Source: Chamaecyparis obtusa | Taxonomy: Eukaryota > Streptophyta > Pinopsida > Cupressales > Cupressaceae | NCBI GenBank assembly: GCA_027943335.1 | Contig: BSBK01014797.1 | Span: 1-64,000, forward strand | Reading direction: 5' to 3' | Length of the DNA: 64,000 bases | In this document: piece after piece, positions 36,857 to 48,714 of the stretch | Position numbering within the stretch: the stretch's first letter is position 1 | Layout of the letters: every line of letters begins with the position of its first letter | Notes under the pieces: generated by a model | Seen by the model: the letters and a program-made list of their open reading frames with translations, nothing else | Told to the model about the DNA's origin: nothing | Databases searched by the model: none | Program-made: the position numbers and the translations under genes

Positions 36857-38593
36857 AATTCCATGAAGGAGCATGCAAAGGGTGTGCCCTGGGAAAGAAT
36901 ACAAAGGGGACTTTCCTAAATAGCTTTAGTAAAACTCAAAATGTACTAGAATTAGTTCACTCTGACTTATGTGGGCCCATGTCTGTACCCTCCATGGGAG
37001 GATTCTTATATTATGTAATCTTTGTAGATGATTTTTTTAGAAAGACTTGGATATATTTTCTTAAATGTAAAGAGTTGGATGAAATCCTTAAAAGGTTTAA
37101 GGAGTTCAAAGCTCTTATAGAAAAATTGACCATGAAGAAACTCAAAGTACTGAGAATAGATAATGAGAAGGAATACACGTCAAATTTTTTTAAAGAATTT
37201 TGTGTAAACACTAGGATTAAGAGGGAGTTTACTATACCTTACAATCCACAACAAAATGGTATTGTTGAGAGAAAGAATAGAACTATTGTAGAAGCTGCTA
37301 GAGCAATGTTATATGACAAAAACATAGAAACTTCATTTTGGGCAGAAGCCACTAGGACAACTATCTACATTCAAAATAGATGTCCTCACTCACATCTAGA
37401 TAACAAAACTCCTGAAGAAGCATTTAGTGGTGTAAAAATAGACATAAGTCATTTAAATTTTTTTGGTTGTCCTGTCTACATTCATGTGCCTAAAGAAAAG
37501 AGGTCTAAGTTAGAACCCACCGGCAAGAAAGGGATGTTTGTGGGCTATAGTGAAACATTGAAAGCCTACAAAATATACATACCTGAACAAAAACAAATTG
37601 AACTTAGTAGAGATGTCATCTTTGGGGAAGACATCACTTTCAAGAGATCCAAGAGTTCTCATGAGATAGAAATTCAAGATTCTCCTAAAGACATGGAGGA
37701 GGATTTTGCTCTTGAGATTCAGAGGGAGTCTCCTGAAGAAACTATAAATGAAAATCAGACTACTCTAGTAGAAGAACCCAACAACAACAAAAGGAGACCA
37801 CTTTGGGCGAGAAAGATGATTGAGGATGTTGAGAATTATGCAACACCCATAGGAACTTTTAGACAAAGTAAGAGACCCCACAAATTTTCCAGCTATGTTG
37901 CCTTAATGAGTGAGATCATTAATTTAGAACCAACTAGTGTTCTAGATGCTCTCAAACATCAAGTATGGAAAGACACCATGATAAAAGAGTATCAATCCAT
38001 TGTAAAAAATGATGTGTGGGATATAGTACCAAGACCAAAAGAGAAGTTTTTTGTCTCTTCCAAATGGCTCTTCAAAATCAAACATGCTGCAGATGCCAGT
38101 ATAGAGAAACACAAAGCTTATTTTGTTGCCAGAGGTTTCTCATAGAAAGAGGGTATTAATTATGAAGAGACGTTTGCACCTGTTGCCCGTTACACCTTAG
38201 TTAGGGAAGTAATAGCTATTGCAATAGCTGAAGGATGGAAGATCCATCAAATGGATGTGAAAACTACATTCCTAAATGAGACCATTGATGAAGAAGTCTA
38301 TTTAGAGAAACCTGGAGGTTTTTTGATAAATAATGTTGAATCACATGTATGCAAATTAAAGAAAGCTTTATATTGACTTAAACAGGCCCCCAGAGCCTGG
38401 AATGAGAGGATATATCACTATCTTATGGGACTAGGATTTTTCAAGAATGATGTAGATCTAAACCTCTATTTTAAAGTAATTAATGGTAATATGTTAATAC
38501 TTATTTTATGTGTAGATGACCTGCTAATCATAGGAGATCACCTTATCAATCAGTGTAAGAAGGACTTGGCTTCAGAATTTGACATGAAGGACT
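36857..38593 (+). pseudogene. Ty1/copia integrase and RT fragment
   Basis: One frame with two stops. It opens in the integrase zinc-binding region (HEGACKGCALGKNTKG) and passes the core: HSDLCGPM, a second Asp in RIDNEKEYTS, and PQQNGIVERKN with the catalytic Glu. It then crosses the linker into RT (SKWLFKIKHAADAS, TFAPVARYT, LKQAPRAWNER, LCVDDLLII). The stops are TAG at 38,143 (GFS*KEG) and TGA near 38,374 (LY*LKQ), both at codons normally Gln and Gly. The RT ends abruptly at EFDMKDL, where the gypsy LTR begins (38,594). Gag, protease and RNase H are absent. Confidence 0.92.
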
Positions 38594-38969
38594 TGTTACC
38601 AGAATCTCCATATCCATGCAAATCTTAGTAAAACCTATCCCCAAGTCTCTATTTTCACCTTGCCAGGCATCCCTGAAATTTTCATGGATTTATCTGTTGT
38701 TTCCTATCCTCTACAATCTCTTTAACTCTCTAGTCTATAGGTCAAAAAATTCATAAAACTAGTCATTATTGGCCAAACCCTCAAAACAACCCTAGGCCTT
38801 GTTATAATTTATTGTTACTTTATCGGCAACTTAAGTGTCTTCAAAACCCATGTGCATAATATTTCCTTTCAATCGCCGATTCGCTAAGTCTTCCGGTGGT
38901 TACCCTTTTCTCTTGGAAAATTGGTGACTGTAGTGGTTCTCATAATCGCTAAGTGTTTGGCAGTTAGGT
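38594..38969 (+). repeat. Element 1 5' LTR, first segment
   Basis: TGTTACCAGAATCTCC onward matches the start of the LTR at 55,038 (shared aaacctatccccaagtctct, ggcaacttaagtgtcttcaaaaccc). It stops at ggcagttaggtctaag, where the minus-strand element is inserted. Confidence 0.88.
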
Positions 38970-38974
38970 CTAAG
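38970..38974. other. Target-site duplication, left copy (ctaag)
   Basis: ctaag immediately precedes the TGTTATACAC terminus of the nested element and is repeated at 45,678-45,682 right after its other terminus GGGTAACA. Five base pairs is the usual Ty3/gypsy integration footprint. The uninterrupted LTR at 55,420 has a single ctaag followed by tatcttg. Confidence 0.93.
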
Positions 38975-40083
38975 TGTTATACACTATGTTTGCACCTTTT
39001 CTCAAGCTCTCATAGTCTTGATAACTCAGTATAACTTGGGAATCATCTCAAGGTTGTGGGACCTTTGCTAACCAAGATGAAACCTCTAGGTTCTAGGCTA
39101 GTTCCTCTTGGATAATCACCTTAGTTTGCTCTTAACAGGAAAGTAAATCTTTTGAGGGAAAGGGATAGAAGGAGTGCATAGAATGGAAATAACTAAAAGA
39201 AAACTATCCTACTGGGTGATGCATCGAAATTAGGGTTTGGATCTCAGTATAGAGGAATGAGATAAATGGAGGAATCAGGTCTAATAGGTCACCACTCACT
39301 AGATAGGCTTACATAAGTATTTCATAGGAAGGCTGGAACAAAAGACTCAACCTATGACTTGAAAACAAACATCCTCTTCTGAAACTTAGTGTAGGAATGA
39401 GACAAGACTGCTAGGGACTATAGCATACCCACAAAACATCTAAATCAGATCAGACATAGTAACACACAAAATGTAGAAGGTAAGAGGGACTAGGAACCCT
39501 AGTTTCCATTAACAGCATTCATAGACTTCAATCCAATAAGAGATAAACAAAGATAAGGAAGCATAAGGACATGAAGAACTATCACAAAATACCTCTGCAA
39601 TATTTTTATCTATCAATGGAAATTAAAAAATGTGGGAAACCAAGGGGCAAGAAGAAATGCCATGGATAGCTTCCCAAGAAAGAGTCTTTCTTTTTTACAA
39701 AATATGAATTTTGAGCACTAAGGCTCTCAAAAAACAATATATACAACACTCACTACACGTAGACAGGAGTCAAAAATCTAACCAGGGTTACAAGATTTAC
39801 AATTTAATAATCAACCCGAGGGTACCGATCAACCAAAGTCAAATTTGATCATGAATATCTTCCTACAACATCATGGTCGATCATATAAATGACCTTGGGT
39901 ACCCATCCCTGTAATACATTGCTTGCAGATAAGCAACTGGGGCTTGAGAACATATCAAAGAACATGGGGTTCAGAGCGCAAAGCATAACAATCTATGGAT
40001 CAACTTCGCAAGAAAAACAAGATGCAGCAGGAATTAGACATTTGCAGAGGCCAAAATTGAAAGATGGGAAATTTTGGGTAACA
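38975..40083 (-). repeat. Nested element 3' LTR (1,109 bp, internally deleted)
   Basis: Plus-strand reading runs tgttatacactatgtttgca to aattttgggtaaca. It lacks about 1.2 kb found in the middle of the 5' LTR. The flank ctagcaggctgacatcc (minus sense, 40,084-40,125) matches the sequence before the 55,038 LTR. Confidence 0.85.
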
Positions 40084-40307
40084 TTTTGGTGACTTCTGCG
40101 GGATGTCAGCCTGCTAGACATTAGACCAGTGGCCTTGACGCAATCCATTGGGCATGGGGTCAATTTTGGAACACAACACTTTGACAAAGAGGCAAAAACT
40201 AAACAGAGGGACAAAACTTGTGCACGAGCACTTCTTGGAAAATAGGAAAACTAAACTAGAAAGTAGGGAAACTAACCTAGCCTAAACTAACCAATGGAGA
40301 AACTTGG

Positions 40308-42221
40308 TTAAACAAAACCATTCACTGGTGTGCTAAAATAGCTACCCTTTCTCCTTAGGGTATTACACTTTGCGCACTTGATGCTAACAAGGAGAAAGTG
40401 GGAAACAAAAATATACTGAAATATCTGGAAAATCTCCTCCTGAACTTGGTATACCAGATTACTAACCTCAATTAGATCACAAATGCTACCATCCACAGGA
40501 GTCTGATATAGCTAGATAAGTCCCTGGTCTTTAGGGAATGGACCTTTGTCATCACCCTCCATTGATTCTTCGAGTATGCATGTCTTGCTCAACCCCATTT
40601 GGGCTAGATATCTGACAGGACATCCCCTAGAGAGCATAAAACCAGGCCCTTCTTACTGCTCAGCATGCATCTTATGAATGTCTTTAGCAGGAAGATCAAG
40701 AATTTGCTCCTCCACAAAAATCTAGCATATGTTTTCTTCTTCTATAGTTGGGACATAGTTAACCCCCTAGGACACCAACCCCTCCTTAAGCACAGGCAAG
40801 CCATTATCCTTTTCAGGAACATGAGGATCATCAACAAGAGTTGAACAGAAAGCATCTATTATCAGATCAAAATCATCTTGTTGCTCTAAGTCAGCAGCAA
40901 CTCTATCATCTTCACTTCCACAATTAGAGGGCTCAACTAATGAACTTTGCACTACCTCATCCTGCTCAATATAGAAAGGCATCTCCTCAAATAGATTAGC
41001 TAGGCTCTCACCTTCTTTACTTCCTTTCTTATCCTGATCTGATTGCTCTAATCCATCTTGGGGATGTGCTTGAGAGGCTATTGTCTCTTGTTGTAACACT
41101 TCTGACCTTTCTCCATCAGGAAGCTTGTAGTTCAAGAGAACAAGCAGAAAATCTACAGCCTCCTTCCCAAAAAATGGGTTCAGGTGACTACCCGATGCTT
41201 TGATGCTTTGTGTTGGGACTATCTTGTTGACTGGATTATATGGATGGAAAGGTCTCTTCACCAAATTCTACTTCTCACCTTGATGTCTTCCTTGAAATGG
41301 TGGCCTGCTTTGCTGGTAGGATTGTCCCAGAGCTTGGTACTATTGATTGGAACCTTGACTCTGATTTTGATAAAGCAATGCAACCTCCTGATGCTGCTCA
41401 TCTATAGTGATCAACTCTTTGGTTAGAGCCTGCTACAAACTCATCATCTCTTGGTTTGTTGCTTGTTGATCACTTTTCACTTTGAGTAGCTCTTGAGGAA
41501 GGTCATCTATGGACTTCCCATAGCTAGTGCTGGCCTGAGGCTCTATTAATGTAGGTATGGAAGTAAATGGAGGCATCTACAGAGGTATGGTGGGCTGAAG
41601 ATTAAGAGAGATAGGCATGGGTGGCCTTGGGGTTATCATACCAGCCTAGATTAAACAATTTTCTTCCTTCACATCTTAATCAAAAGCCTGAGGTAATGAA
41701 GTACCTCCTAAAGATTGAATCATGATAGAAATATCACTAGTTAGGCTTCTCAAAAAATAAAGGAAAGCACAATCTTCTGAAGGCCTTATATTAATTGGAA
41801 TCATATTCCATGTCTTGAGGAATCTGCCATTAAAATCGGTCATCAGCTCTTGAGGATCTCTCTTTATAACTTGGAGCTTCTCTACTAGAGACAAAGATTC
41901 TGAATTATCCTTAAAGTGTTTACTAAGGAGGTCTCCAAGTCTATCCCATGAAGTAATGGAGCCAACTACCAGATTTCTAAACCATTCCAGGGCCTTACCC
42001 TTAAAGGAGGTAGCCAGCAACTTGGTGGCATCATCTTCTTGAGTTATATTGTGTATGTTGCAGATAGTGGCCACATCTCTAATGTATTCAAGGGCTCTTG
42101 TCTATCCTTAACCTATGAAATCAGGTATACTTTTTAGTGCTACCAAGGGTACATCATGGTGTTGCGAAAAATTTAATGGACTAGCCTGATTAAAGGGTGC
42201 AAATGCAAATTTTCTTGCCAT
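40308..42221 (-). pseudogene. Nested element gag with a long acidic extension in place of pol
   Basis: A single minus frame from ATG 42,221 (MARKFAFAPFNQASPLNF) through the conserved capsid part (NIHNITQEDDATKLLATSFK, LEWFRNLVVGSITSWDRLGD). It continues past the Gln-rich nucleocapsid-like region to KRPFHPYNPVNK. Elements 1 and 2 go on to protease; this one instead continues for about 300 codons through Glu/Asp-rich sequence (LEQSDQDKKGSKEGESL, DDRVAADLEQQDDFDLIID) that I cannot assign. Several stops (for example near 42,120, 41,590, 41,430, 40,766 and 40,720) make it dead. The first 85 or so residues of gag are missing. Confidence 0.75.
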
Positions 42222-42381
42222 CAAAAGGGTCTATTTTCTTCATAAGCTCTATCAGAAATTGTGTCACTGATCTTCAACACCAATGGAGTCACCAGATATA
42301 CTTGAATACTAACCTCTTTAAGGTCTACACTATGCCATCAGTATATCAAAGATAGCATAATATTTAACATGAATCTGAACT

Positions 42382-42407
42382 TTGGTCCCACCGGGCATAC
42401 TAGAAAT
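42382..42407 (-). other. PBS-like site of the nested element
   Basis: Minus-strand sequence after the LTR end (GTGTAACA) is TTTCTAGTATGCCCGGTGGGAC. The GCCCGGTGGGAC core is the same as in elements 1 and 2. The priming tRNA was not identified. Confidence 0.6.
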
Positions 42408-43376
42408 GTTACACACTGAGTTTGCACCTTTTTTCAAGCTCTTGTAGTCTTGATAACTCATTATGACTTGGGAATAATCTAAAGGTTGTGGGACCTTTGC
42501 TAACTGAGATGAAACCTCCAGGTTCTAGGTTGGTTCCTCTTGGATAATCACCTCAATTTTCTCTTAACAAGAAAGTAAATCTTTTGAGGAAAAGGGATAG
42601 GAGTGCATAGAATGGAAATAACTGAAAGCAAACTATCCTACTGGGTGATGCACTAAAATTAGGGTTTGGATCTCAGTATAGAGGAATGAGATCAATGGAG
42701 GAATCAGGTCTAATAAGTCACCACTCACTAGATAGGCTTGCATAAGTATTTCATAGGAAGGCCAGAATAGAAGACTTAACCTATGACCTGCAAACAAACA
42801 TCCTCTTCTGCAACTTGGTGTAGGAATGAGACAAGACTGCTAGGGGCTATAGCATACCCACAAAACATATAAATCAGATCAGACATAGTAACACAAAAAA
42901 TGTAGAAGGTAAGATGGACTACGAACCCTAGTTTCCATTAACAACATTCGTAGACTTCAATCCAATAAGAGATAAACAAAGACAAGGAAGCATAAGGACA
43001 TGAAGAACTATCACAAAATACCTCTGCAATATTTTTATCTATCAATGGGAATTACAAAATGTGGGAAACCAAGGGGTAGGGAGAAATGCCATGGATAGCT
43101 TCCCAAGAAAGAGTCTTTCTTTTTACAAAATGTGAATTTTGAGCACTAAGGCTCTCATAAAATAATATATACAACACTCACTGCATGCAGGTAGGAGTCA
43201 AAAATCTAAACAGGGTTACAAGATTTACAATTTAATAATCAACCCTAGGGTACCGATCAACCAAAGTCAAATCTAATCATGAATATCTTCCTACAACATC
43301 ATGGTTGATCAGATAAATGACCTTGGGTACCCATCCCTATACTACATTGCCTGCAGACAAGCAACCTGGATTGAAT
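42408..43376 (-). repeat. Partial LTR copy, tandemly duplicated at the nested element's 5' LTR
   Basis: From tgttacacactgagtttgca to gcaacctggattgaat it repeats the LTR-end part of 43,377 onward for about 970 bp. The element's 5' LTR is therefore followed by a second LTR end before the PBS. Confidence 0.85.
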
Positions 43377-44991
43377 TGTTATACACTGAGTTTGCACCTT
43401 TTCTCAAGCTCTCTTAGTCTTGATAACTCAGTATAACTTTGGAATCATCTGCAGGTTGTGGAACCTATGCTAATTGAGATGAAACCTCCAGGTTCTAGGC
43501 TAGTTCCTCTTGGATAATCACCCTGATTTGCTTCTTAACATGAAAAGTAAATTCTTTTGAGGGAAAGGGATAGAAGGAATGCTTGGAAAGGGAAATAACT
43601 TGAAAGGAAACTACCTACTAGGTGATGCACCAAAACTAGGGTTTGGATCTTAGTATAGAGGAATGAAACGAGTGAAAGGCTTAGGTCTGGGAGATCACAA
43701 CTTACTAAATTGGCTTGCATAAGTGTTTGATAAGATGGCCTGAACATAAGATACAACTTATGACCTGCAAGCAGACATTCACTTTTGCAACCCGGTGTAG
43801 GATTGAGACAAGACTGTTAGGGGCTGAATTATACCCACAAAAACACCTAAATCAGATCAAACACAGGAAACACACAAAATTGCAGAAAGCAAGAGGTATC
43901 AAAAAACCTAAGATATCACTGAAAACATCATACACTTTAATCCAATAAGAGATAACTCACATAAGAAGGCATAAGGAAAACAAGAGTGTCATAAAATGCT
44001 TTGCCATATCTGAATTATCAATGGGAGATTACAAAGAGTAGAAAAACCAAAGGATAAAAGGTGTCATAGATAGCTTTCTAAGAAAGAGGCTTTCTTCTTT
44101 ACAAAATGTCCACTCTGAGCACTAAGGCTCTCAAAAAACAATATACACAACACTCACTGCACGCAAGCAGGAGTAAAAAATATAACCAAGGTTACAAGAT
44201 TTACAATTTAATAATCAACCCTAGGGTACTGATCAACCAAATTCAAATCTGATCATGAATATCTTCCTACAACATCATGGTCGATCAAATAAATGACCTT
44301 GTGTACCCATCCCTATACTACATTCCCTGCAGACAAGCAACCTGGATTCATCAATTTTCTTGCACAAAAGTCTCACCATGAATGCTAACTGGTACCCTAC
44401 TGGGACAAAGAATCGATCCCTCACAACCACCCAAACTTCTCATCAACTTCACAACCTGCAACCATCCTCATAAGTCATAAATTTTCATCTACTTGTGCCT
44501 GCAACATTCTCCTTAGAAGAAAGCCCATGAAAAACAATCACGCTGTTCAAAGAACATTGGTCACATGATCGCATGAGTCTAAAAGACTTCATGTGATCAT
44601 GGGACTAATGATTGAAATCTGCCTCTACCACCACATAGACACCCAGGTTCGCAAGAAAAACCCTTAGTTTCATGATCGCATGCAGTAAGAAAGTCACATG
44701 CAATCATGCTACCAACTGCTTGATGCTCCCTATCGAACCGTGAACCACACACTCGCATATTCACCAAGAAAATAGGGCTCTGCTAAATTAAATCCATGAT
44801 CATGCGACAAGGAAAAAACCTTATCAGACCTCGCCAAGTTAGAGGACAAGAACAATCTCCTCTAAACATCTCACCAATAAAATCCAACCCCACTGACAAC
44901 CGTAATGTCACCAAATTCTCGGCCAATCAGCATCGAACATGTCAGCAAAGTAAGGACCCACAACCCATAGAAGAAACCAATCTGACAGTTG

Positions 44992-45035
44992 TCGCATGAT
45001 CTCATGGGCTTGAAAGATCCCATGAGAACATACGA
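44992..45035. repeat. Hairpin module in the nested LTR
   Basis: Arms TCGCATGATCTCATGGG (44,992-45,008) and CCCATGAGAACATACGA (45,019-45,035) pair at 15 of 17 positions around a 10-base loop. Related modules lie at 44,561-44,612 and 45,112-45,172. Confidence 0.8.
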
Positions 45036-45236
45036 TGACCATTAGATCTATGCCTACCGCCACCCGGAAGATTGTCTGACAAACGGACCCACGAGCCACC
45101 GAGATTCTAATTAGACAGTTGTCACATGATCTCATGGGCTTAGAGGATTCTATGAGATTATGTGATAGCCATCAGATCTTCACCGCACTAGTAATGATCA
45201 TGAGGAACTGGGACCCACCTGGTCAGAGCTGCGCAC

Positions 45237-45435
45237 TTAGGGTCAAGAACACAGAGGGTTTTCAAATTGGAGGTCGAAAACACAAAGAGTTTTTGAAACT
45301 AAACACTTAAGAAAAATGTTGATGCTGAAGAAGTGTGAAGCGCAGAAGGTCGAAAACAATTGAGGTTTTCACTTGAAGGTTGAAAACATCCTGGGCTTTC
45401 AGAGTGAAGGTCGAAAACAACTAAGGTTTTTGACA
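45237..45435. repeat. Short tandem repeats with core ggtcgaaaacaac...gaggttttc
   Basis: Four to five diverged units of about 40 bp (aggtcgaaaacacaaagag, aggtcgaaaacaattgaggt, aggttgaaaacatcctgggc, aggtcgaaaacaactaaggt) in the LTR middle. Absent from the shorter 3' LTR at 38,975-40,083. Confidence 0.8.
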
Positions 45436-45677
45436 CTGAACATTTTTGAACCCTGTGACCTGAGTATTTCCTGCAACATTAAAACTTGAAAATCTCTAAG
45501 GGCTTTGTGATTCAGTGCATGCAATCTAAACTGGGGCTTGAGAACATATCAAAGAACATGGGGTTCAGAGTGCAAAGCATAACAATCTCTGGATCAACTT
45601 CGCAAGCAAAACAAGATGCAGCAAGAATTAGACATTTGTAAAGGCCAAAATTGAAAGATGGGAAATTTTGGGTAACA

Positions 45678-45682
45678 CTAAG
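45678..45682. other. Target-site duplication, right copy (ctaag)
   Basis: Directly follows the GGGTAACA terminus of the nested element; element 1 LTR sequence (tatcttgcgactc) resumes immediately after. Confidence 0.93.
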
Positions 45683-48394
45683 TATCTTGCGACTCATCGA
45701 ATGGTCACTTTTCTTCAGTTGGGCATCATTCAATATTAATTAGGGTTAGCTTTTGACTCAGTGATTTAGTGAAGACCTTTGTTCACATATTCTCTAAGTT
45801 TAACTGTGGTTCATTGAAGTATTTAGCGAATAGGAGATTACCTTCGGTCGCTAAGTCGCCAGGTCAAGGTGGGGTTAGTTTTGCAGGCAGTGGGTAATGT
45901 GTCAGAGTGGGGTCCTGGTTAGGAAGATCTAACAGATGGCATATCTTTGCATCAACTATTGTCAGAGCATGAGACCTTTAGATGGCCATTGATCTTTTCT
46001 TTTGTGCAGCCCTTTAGAGTTTAGTGGGTCCATTGCCACGTTGTCCTACTTGGAGGCTTCCTATTGGTTGAGAGATGATGACTTGTATTTTGTCAGTGGG
46101 CCCAGTTGTCAGTCCTCTTTTGATCTAACGACTGGTGTATTTTATCATCAATAGTGTTAGAGGTATGCAATTTTTAGACAACCATTGATTTCTCCTAGTG
46201 ACGTAACTCTTCATGCCTGGTGGGTCCACTGCTACGTGTATACGAACGATGGCTTCTGATTGGTCCACATAATGGTGATTAGGCATATGTCAGTGGGTCC
46301 TAATCTTTTAGGAGGTTAAAGTACAGAAAGATCTTGTGGTTGTCGCTACGCTACTGGGATAAGATGCACGCTATTTAAGTCAGTGGTTTAGAGACAACCA
46401 TCCAATGCTCCCTCTACAGATCGTGGGTCCAAGTCTGTCAGGTGTGCTGACTTGCTCAAGTTTGATTGGTTGCTGCGTGCTGATGAAGATTTCTAGGTGG
46501 GTCCATTTGTCAGAAGGGGTTCTAGCTTTAAAGAGATTGACCATTGGCGTAAAGGTGCAAGGAATATTCGACAGCCATGAGATCATGCACCCACTGTTAG
46601 ATCAGAATCTTATCTTTAGTGGGTCTGTCGTCAGAAGGCTTGCCGAGGTGTCTGATGATGGGGCAGTCAGAACAAATAGAAAATTGACATGTGGAGATGG
46701 GCCCAAGTTTGACAAAATATTTGGTGGCCTCGATAACTTCTCTTTGGTCGCTCATTCACAGAAAATTTTAGCAGTGCTCCGAATGACTTGGCAATTTAGC
46801 GAATGCTTTGTTTGCTAAATCTCTAAATAGATTGGCAGGGGTGGGAAGTATTCAATGAATCGACGAATAAAGAAATTTCCCTTGTTCGCTTAATGTAACC
46901 AGGGTTATTAGGAAGACCTAGTGATTTAGCGAAAAGCCTTGTTCGCTAAATCGCTTAACCAGACCAAGGTTACGAAAAGGATTCCATGAATTAGGAGGCC
47001 TTAAGTCACATAGTCACTAAATGACTTAAAGGAGGAAAAGTTCAAGGTGGGTACAAAATCATAGATATGCTGACGTGCTCACTTCTCATTGGTCATGATA
47101 TGCTGATATAGACTCTAACTTTTCAAGAAGGTTGACGACTATTGTAAAGGCGATCTGAGTCATCCATTTGTAGGGAAGAAAGGGATATCGATGGGCACAT
47201 TTTAAATGACTGGCTAGCTAATAGTTTTCAAATTCAAATATGTCTAAGAGGGTTTTTCGCCAGTATTTGATTTGCGGGCTGCAAGTGGTGAGGTAGCTCA
47301 AAAAATTTATGTCTCCAAGACATTTGTAGTTGAAAGAAGATGATGAGGAGGTCTGGGTGGCCGTCAAGGGTTGATTCTTGTCTTAGAAAGGTACCAACTT
47401 GAGCATTCATGGCAAGACTTTGTGTAGGAAAGTAGATGAATTTAGGTCGCTTGTTTGTGGGTTGATGTAGTACAAGGATGGGTATGCAAACTTGAGGTCT
47501 GATCAGTCATATTTTTGTAGAGTTACATTCATGATTAGACTTGACAGATGTAGGGTTTATTATTCTAATGTAAAATCCATGAAACCCTAGTTAGGTTTTT
47601 CTCCTACCTACGTGCGGTTGAGTATGTATATATTGTATTTTTGGAGCCTTAGTGATCAGAGTTGGACAATTTGTAGAAGAAATTCACCTTTCTTAAGGGT
47701 CATCTATGGTATCATCTCTACCCTCTAGCTTATATAGTTGTATTTCTCTGATCGATTATCTAAACACTGCAGAAGTATTTTATGACAATTTCTCATGTCC
47801 CTATGCTTCCTTGTTTATATTCTCTCTTAATTGAATTAAATTATATGTATGTTTTGAGTGATATCTCAGGGTTCTTGATCCCTCTCTCTTTCTATAATTA
47901 TTATTTGTTATTGTGTTTGATCTAATTTTTATGTTTTGTGGGTATACTTCAGCCCCCTAATGGTCTTGTATCAATCCTACACCGAGTTGCAGAAGTGAAT
48001 GTCTGCTTGTAGGTCATAGGTTGTATCTTATGTTCAAACCCTCCTATGAAATACTTATTCAAGCCTATTTAGTGAGTTATGATCTCCTAGACCTGATTTG
48101 TTCATTTGATTTCATCCTACATACTGAGATCCAACCCCTAGTTTCGATGCATCACCTAGTAGGTAGTTTGCTTTCCAGTCATTTCCTTTTCAGCACTCCT
48201 ATCCCTTTCCCTCTGAGGTTTAATTTCATGTCTAGAAGAAAATTAAGGTTCTTATCCAAGAGGAACCACCCTAGAACCTGGAGGTCTCATCTTAGTTAGC
48301 AAAGGTCCCACCACCTAGAGATGATTCCCATGTTATACTGAGTTATCAAGACCAAGAGAGCTTGAAACAAAGGGTTTAAACTTAGTGTATAACA
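45683..48394 (+). repeat. Element 1 5' LTR, second segment
   Basis: Continues the LTR begun at 38,594 and ends with ttagtgtataaca at 48,394. Aligns by eye to 55,430-58,476. It contains hairpin modules of the TTAGCGAA...TTCGCTAA type, and late blocks such as gtgggtatacttcagcccc and aagaggaaccaccctagaac that are shared with the 3' LTR. Probable transcript initiation region not resolved. Confidence 0.88.
46923..46952. repeat. Perfect 11-bp-arm hairpin in the element 1 LTR
   Basis: GATTTAGCGAA (46,923-46,933), an 8-base loop, then TTCGCTAAATC (46,942-46,952). The same module, more diverged, occurs near 45,757, 46,790, 55,494 and 56,790; the copy at 56,729-56,757 has arms GATTCAGCGAA / TTCACTGAATC. 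Confidence 0.88.
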
Positions 48395-48416
48395 ATTTTG
48401 GCACGCCCAGTGGGAC
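48395..48416 (+). other. PBS-like site of element 1
   Basis: attttggcacgcccagtggg follows the LTR terminus TAACA. A second, nearly identical LTR-end plus PBS stretch (agtgtataacaattctggca, 48,541-48,573) lies 150 bp downstream. The priming tRNA was not identified. Confidence 0.65.
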
Positions 48417-48714
48417 TAATAAAAGATCAGATTAATGTTCAAAGGTGTTCCCATTGTTTCATTTGAAAAAGGATAAAGAAGTTCAGTACACAAGGACTAT
48501 CAGTATAGGCTCAAGCTCAAGTACACCCCACCTTGGTGCTAGTGTATAACAATTCTGGCACACCCAGTGGGACTGTAAAAGAATCAGATTCATGTTAAAG
48601 ATATTCTATCTCTGATATGTAGATTGCATAATACAGACCTTTAGAGGTTGTTCTATCAAGTATATCTAGTGACTCTACTGATTTCAAAGATCCAAGCCAC
48701 CTTGTTCAAGGTTT

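Larger units (their letters stand above)
38975..45677 (-). mobile_element. Nested Ty3/gypsy element, minus strand, pol-less derivative
   Basis: 6,703 bp bounded by TGTTATAC...GGGTAACA and flanked by ctaag on both sides. On the minus strand it has a 5' LTR (45,677-43,377), a partial extra LTR copy (43,376-42,408), PBS-like site, gag with a long extension, a polypurine/3' leader matching that of element 1, and a 3' LTR (40,083-38,975). RT, RNase H and integrase are absent, so it must have been mobilised by a relative. LTR ends and gag are the same family as elements 1 and 2, but the LTR interiors differ. Confidence 0.88.
43377..45677 (-). repeat. Nested element 5' LTR (2,301 bp)
   Basis: Fullest copy of this LTR subfamily: TGTTATAC at the left, GGGTAACA at the right. 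The middle (about 44,350-45,520) holds inverted-repeat modules (44,561-44,612; 44,992-45,035; 45,112-45,172) and a run of short repeats at 45,237-45,435. Open frames inside are not coding. Confidence 0.85.

Noticed and set aside
46405..46818. 137-codon plus frame in the gypsy LTR
   Set aside because: It falls inside the LTR, is not kept open in the other LTR and has no known motif.
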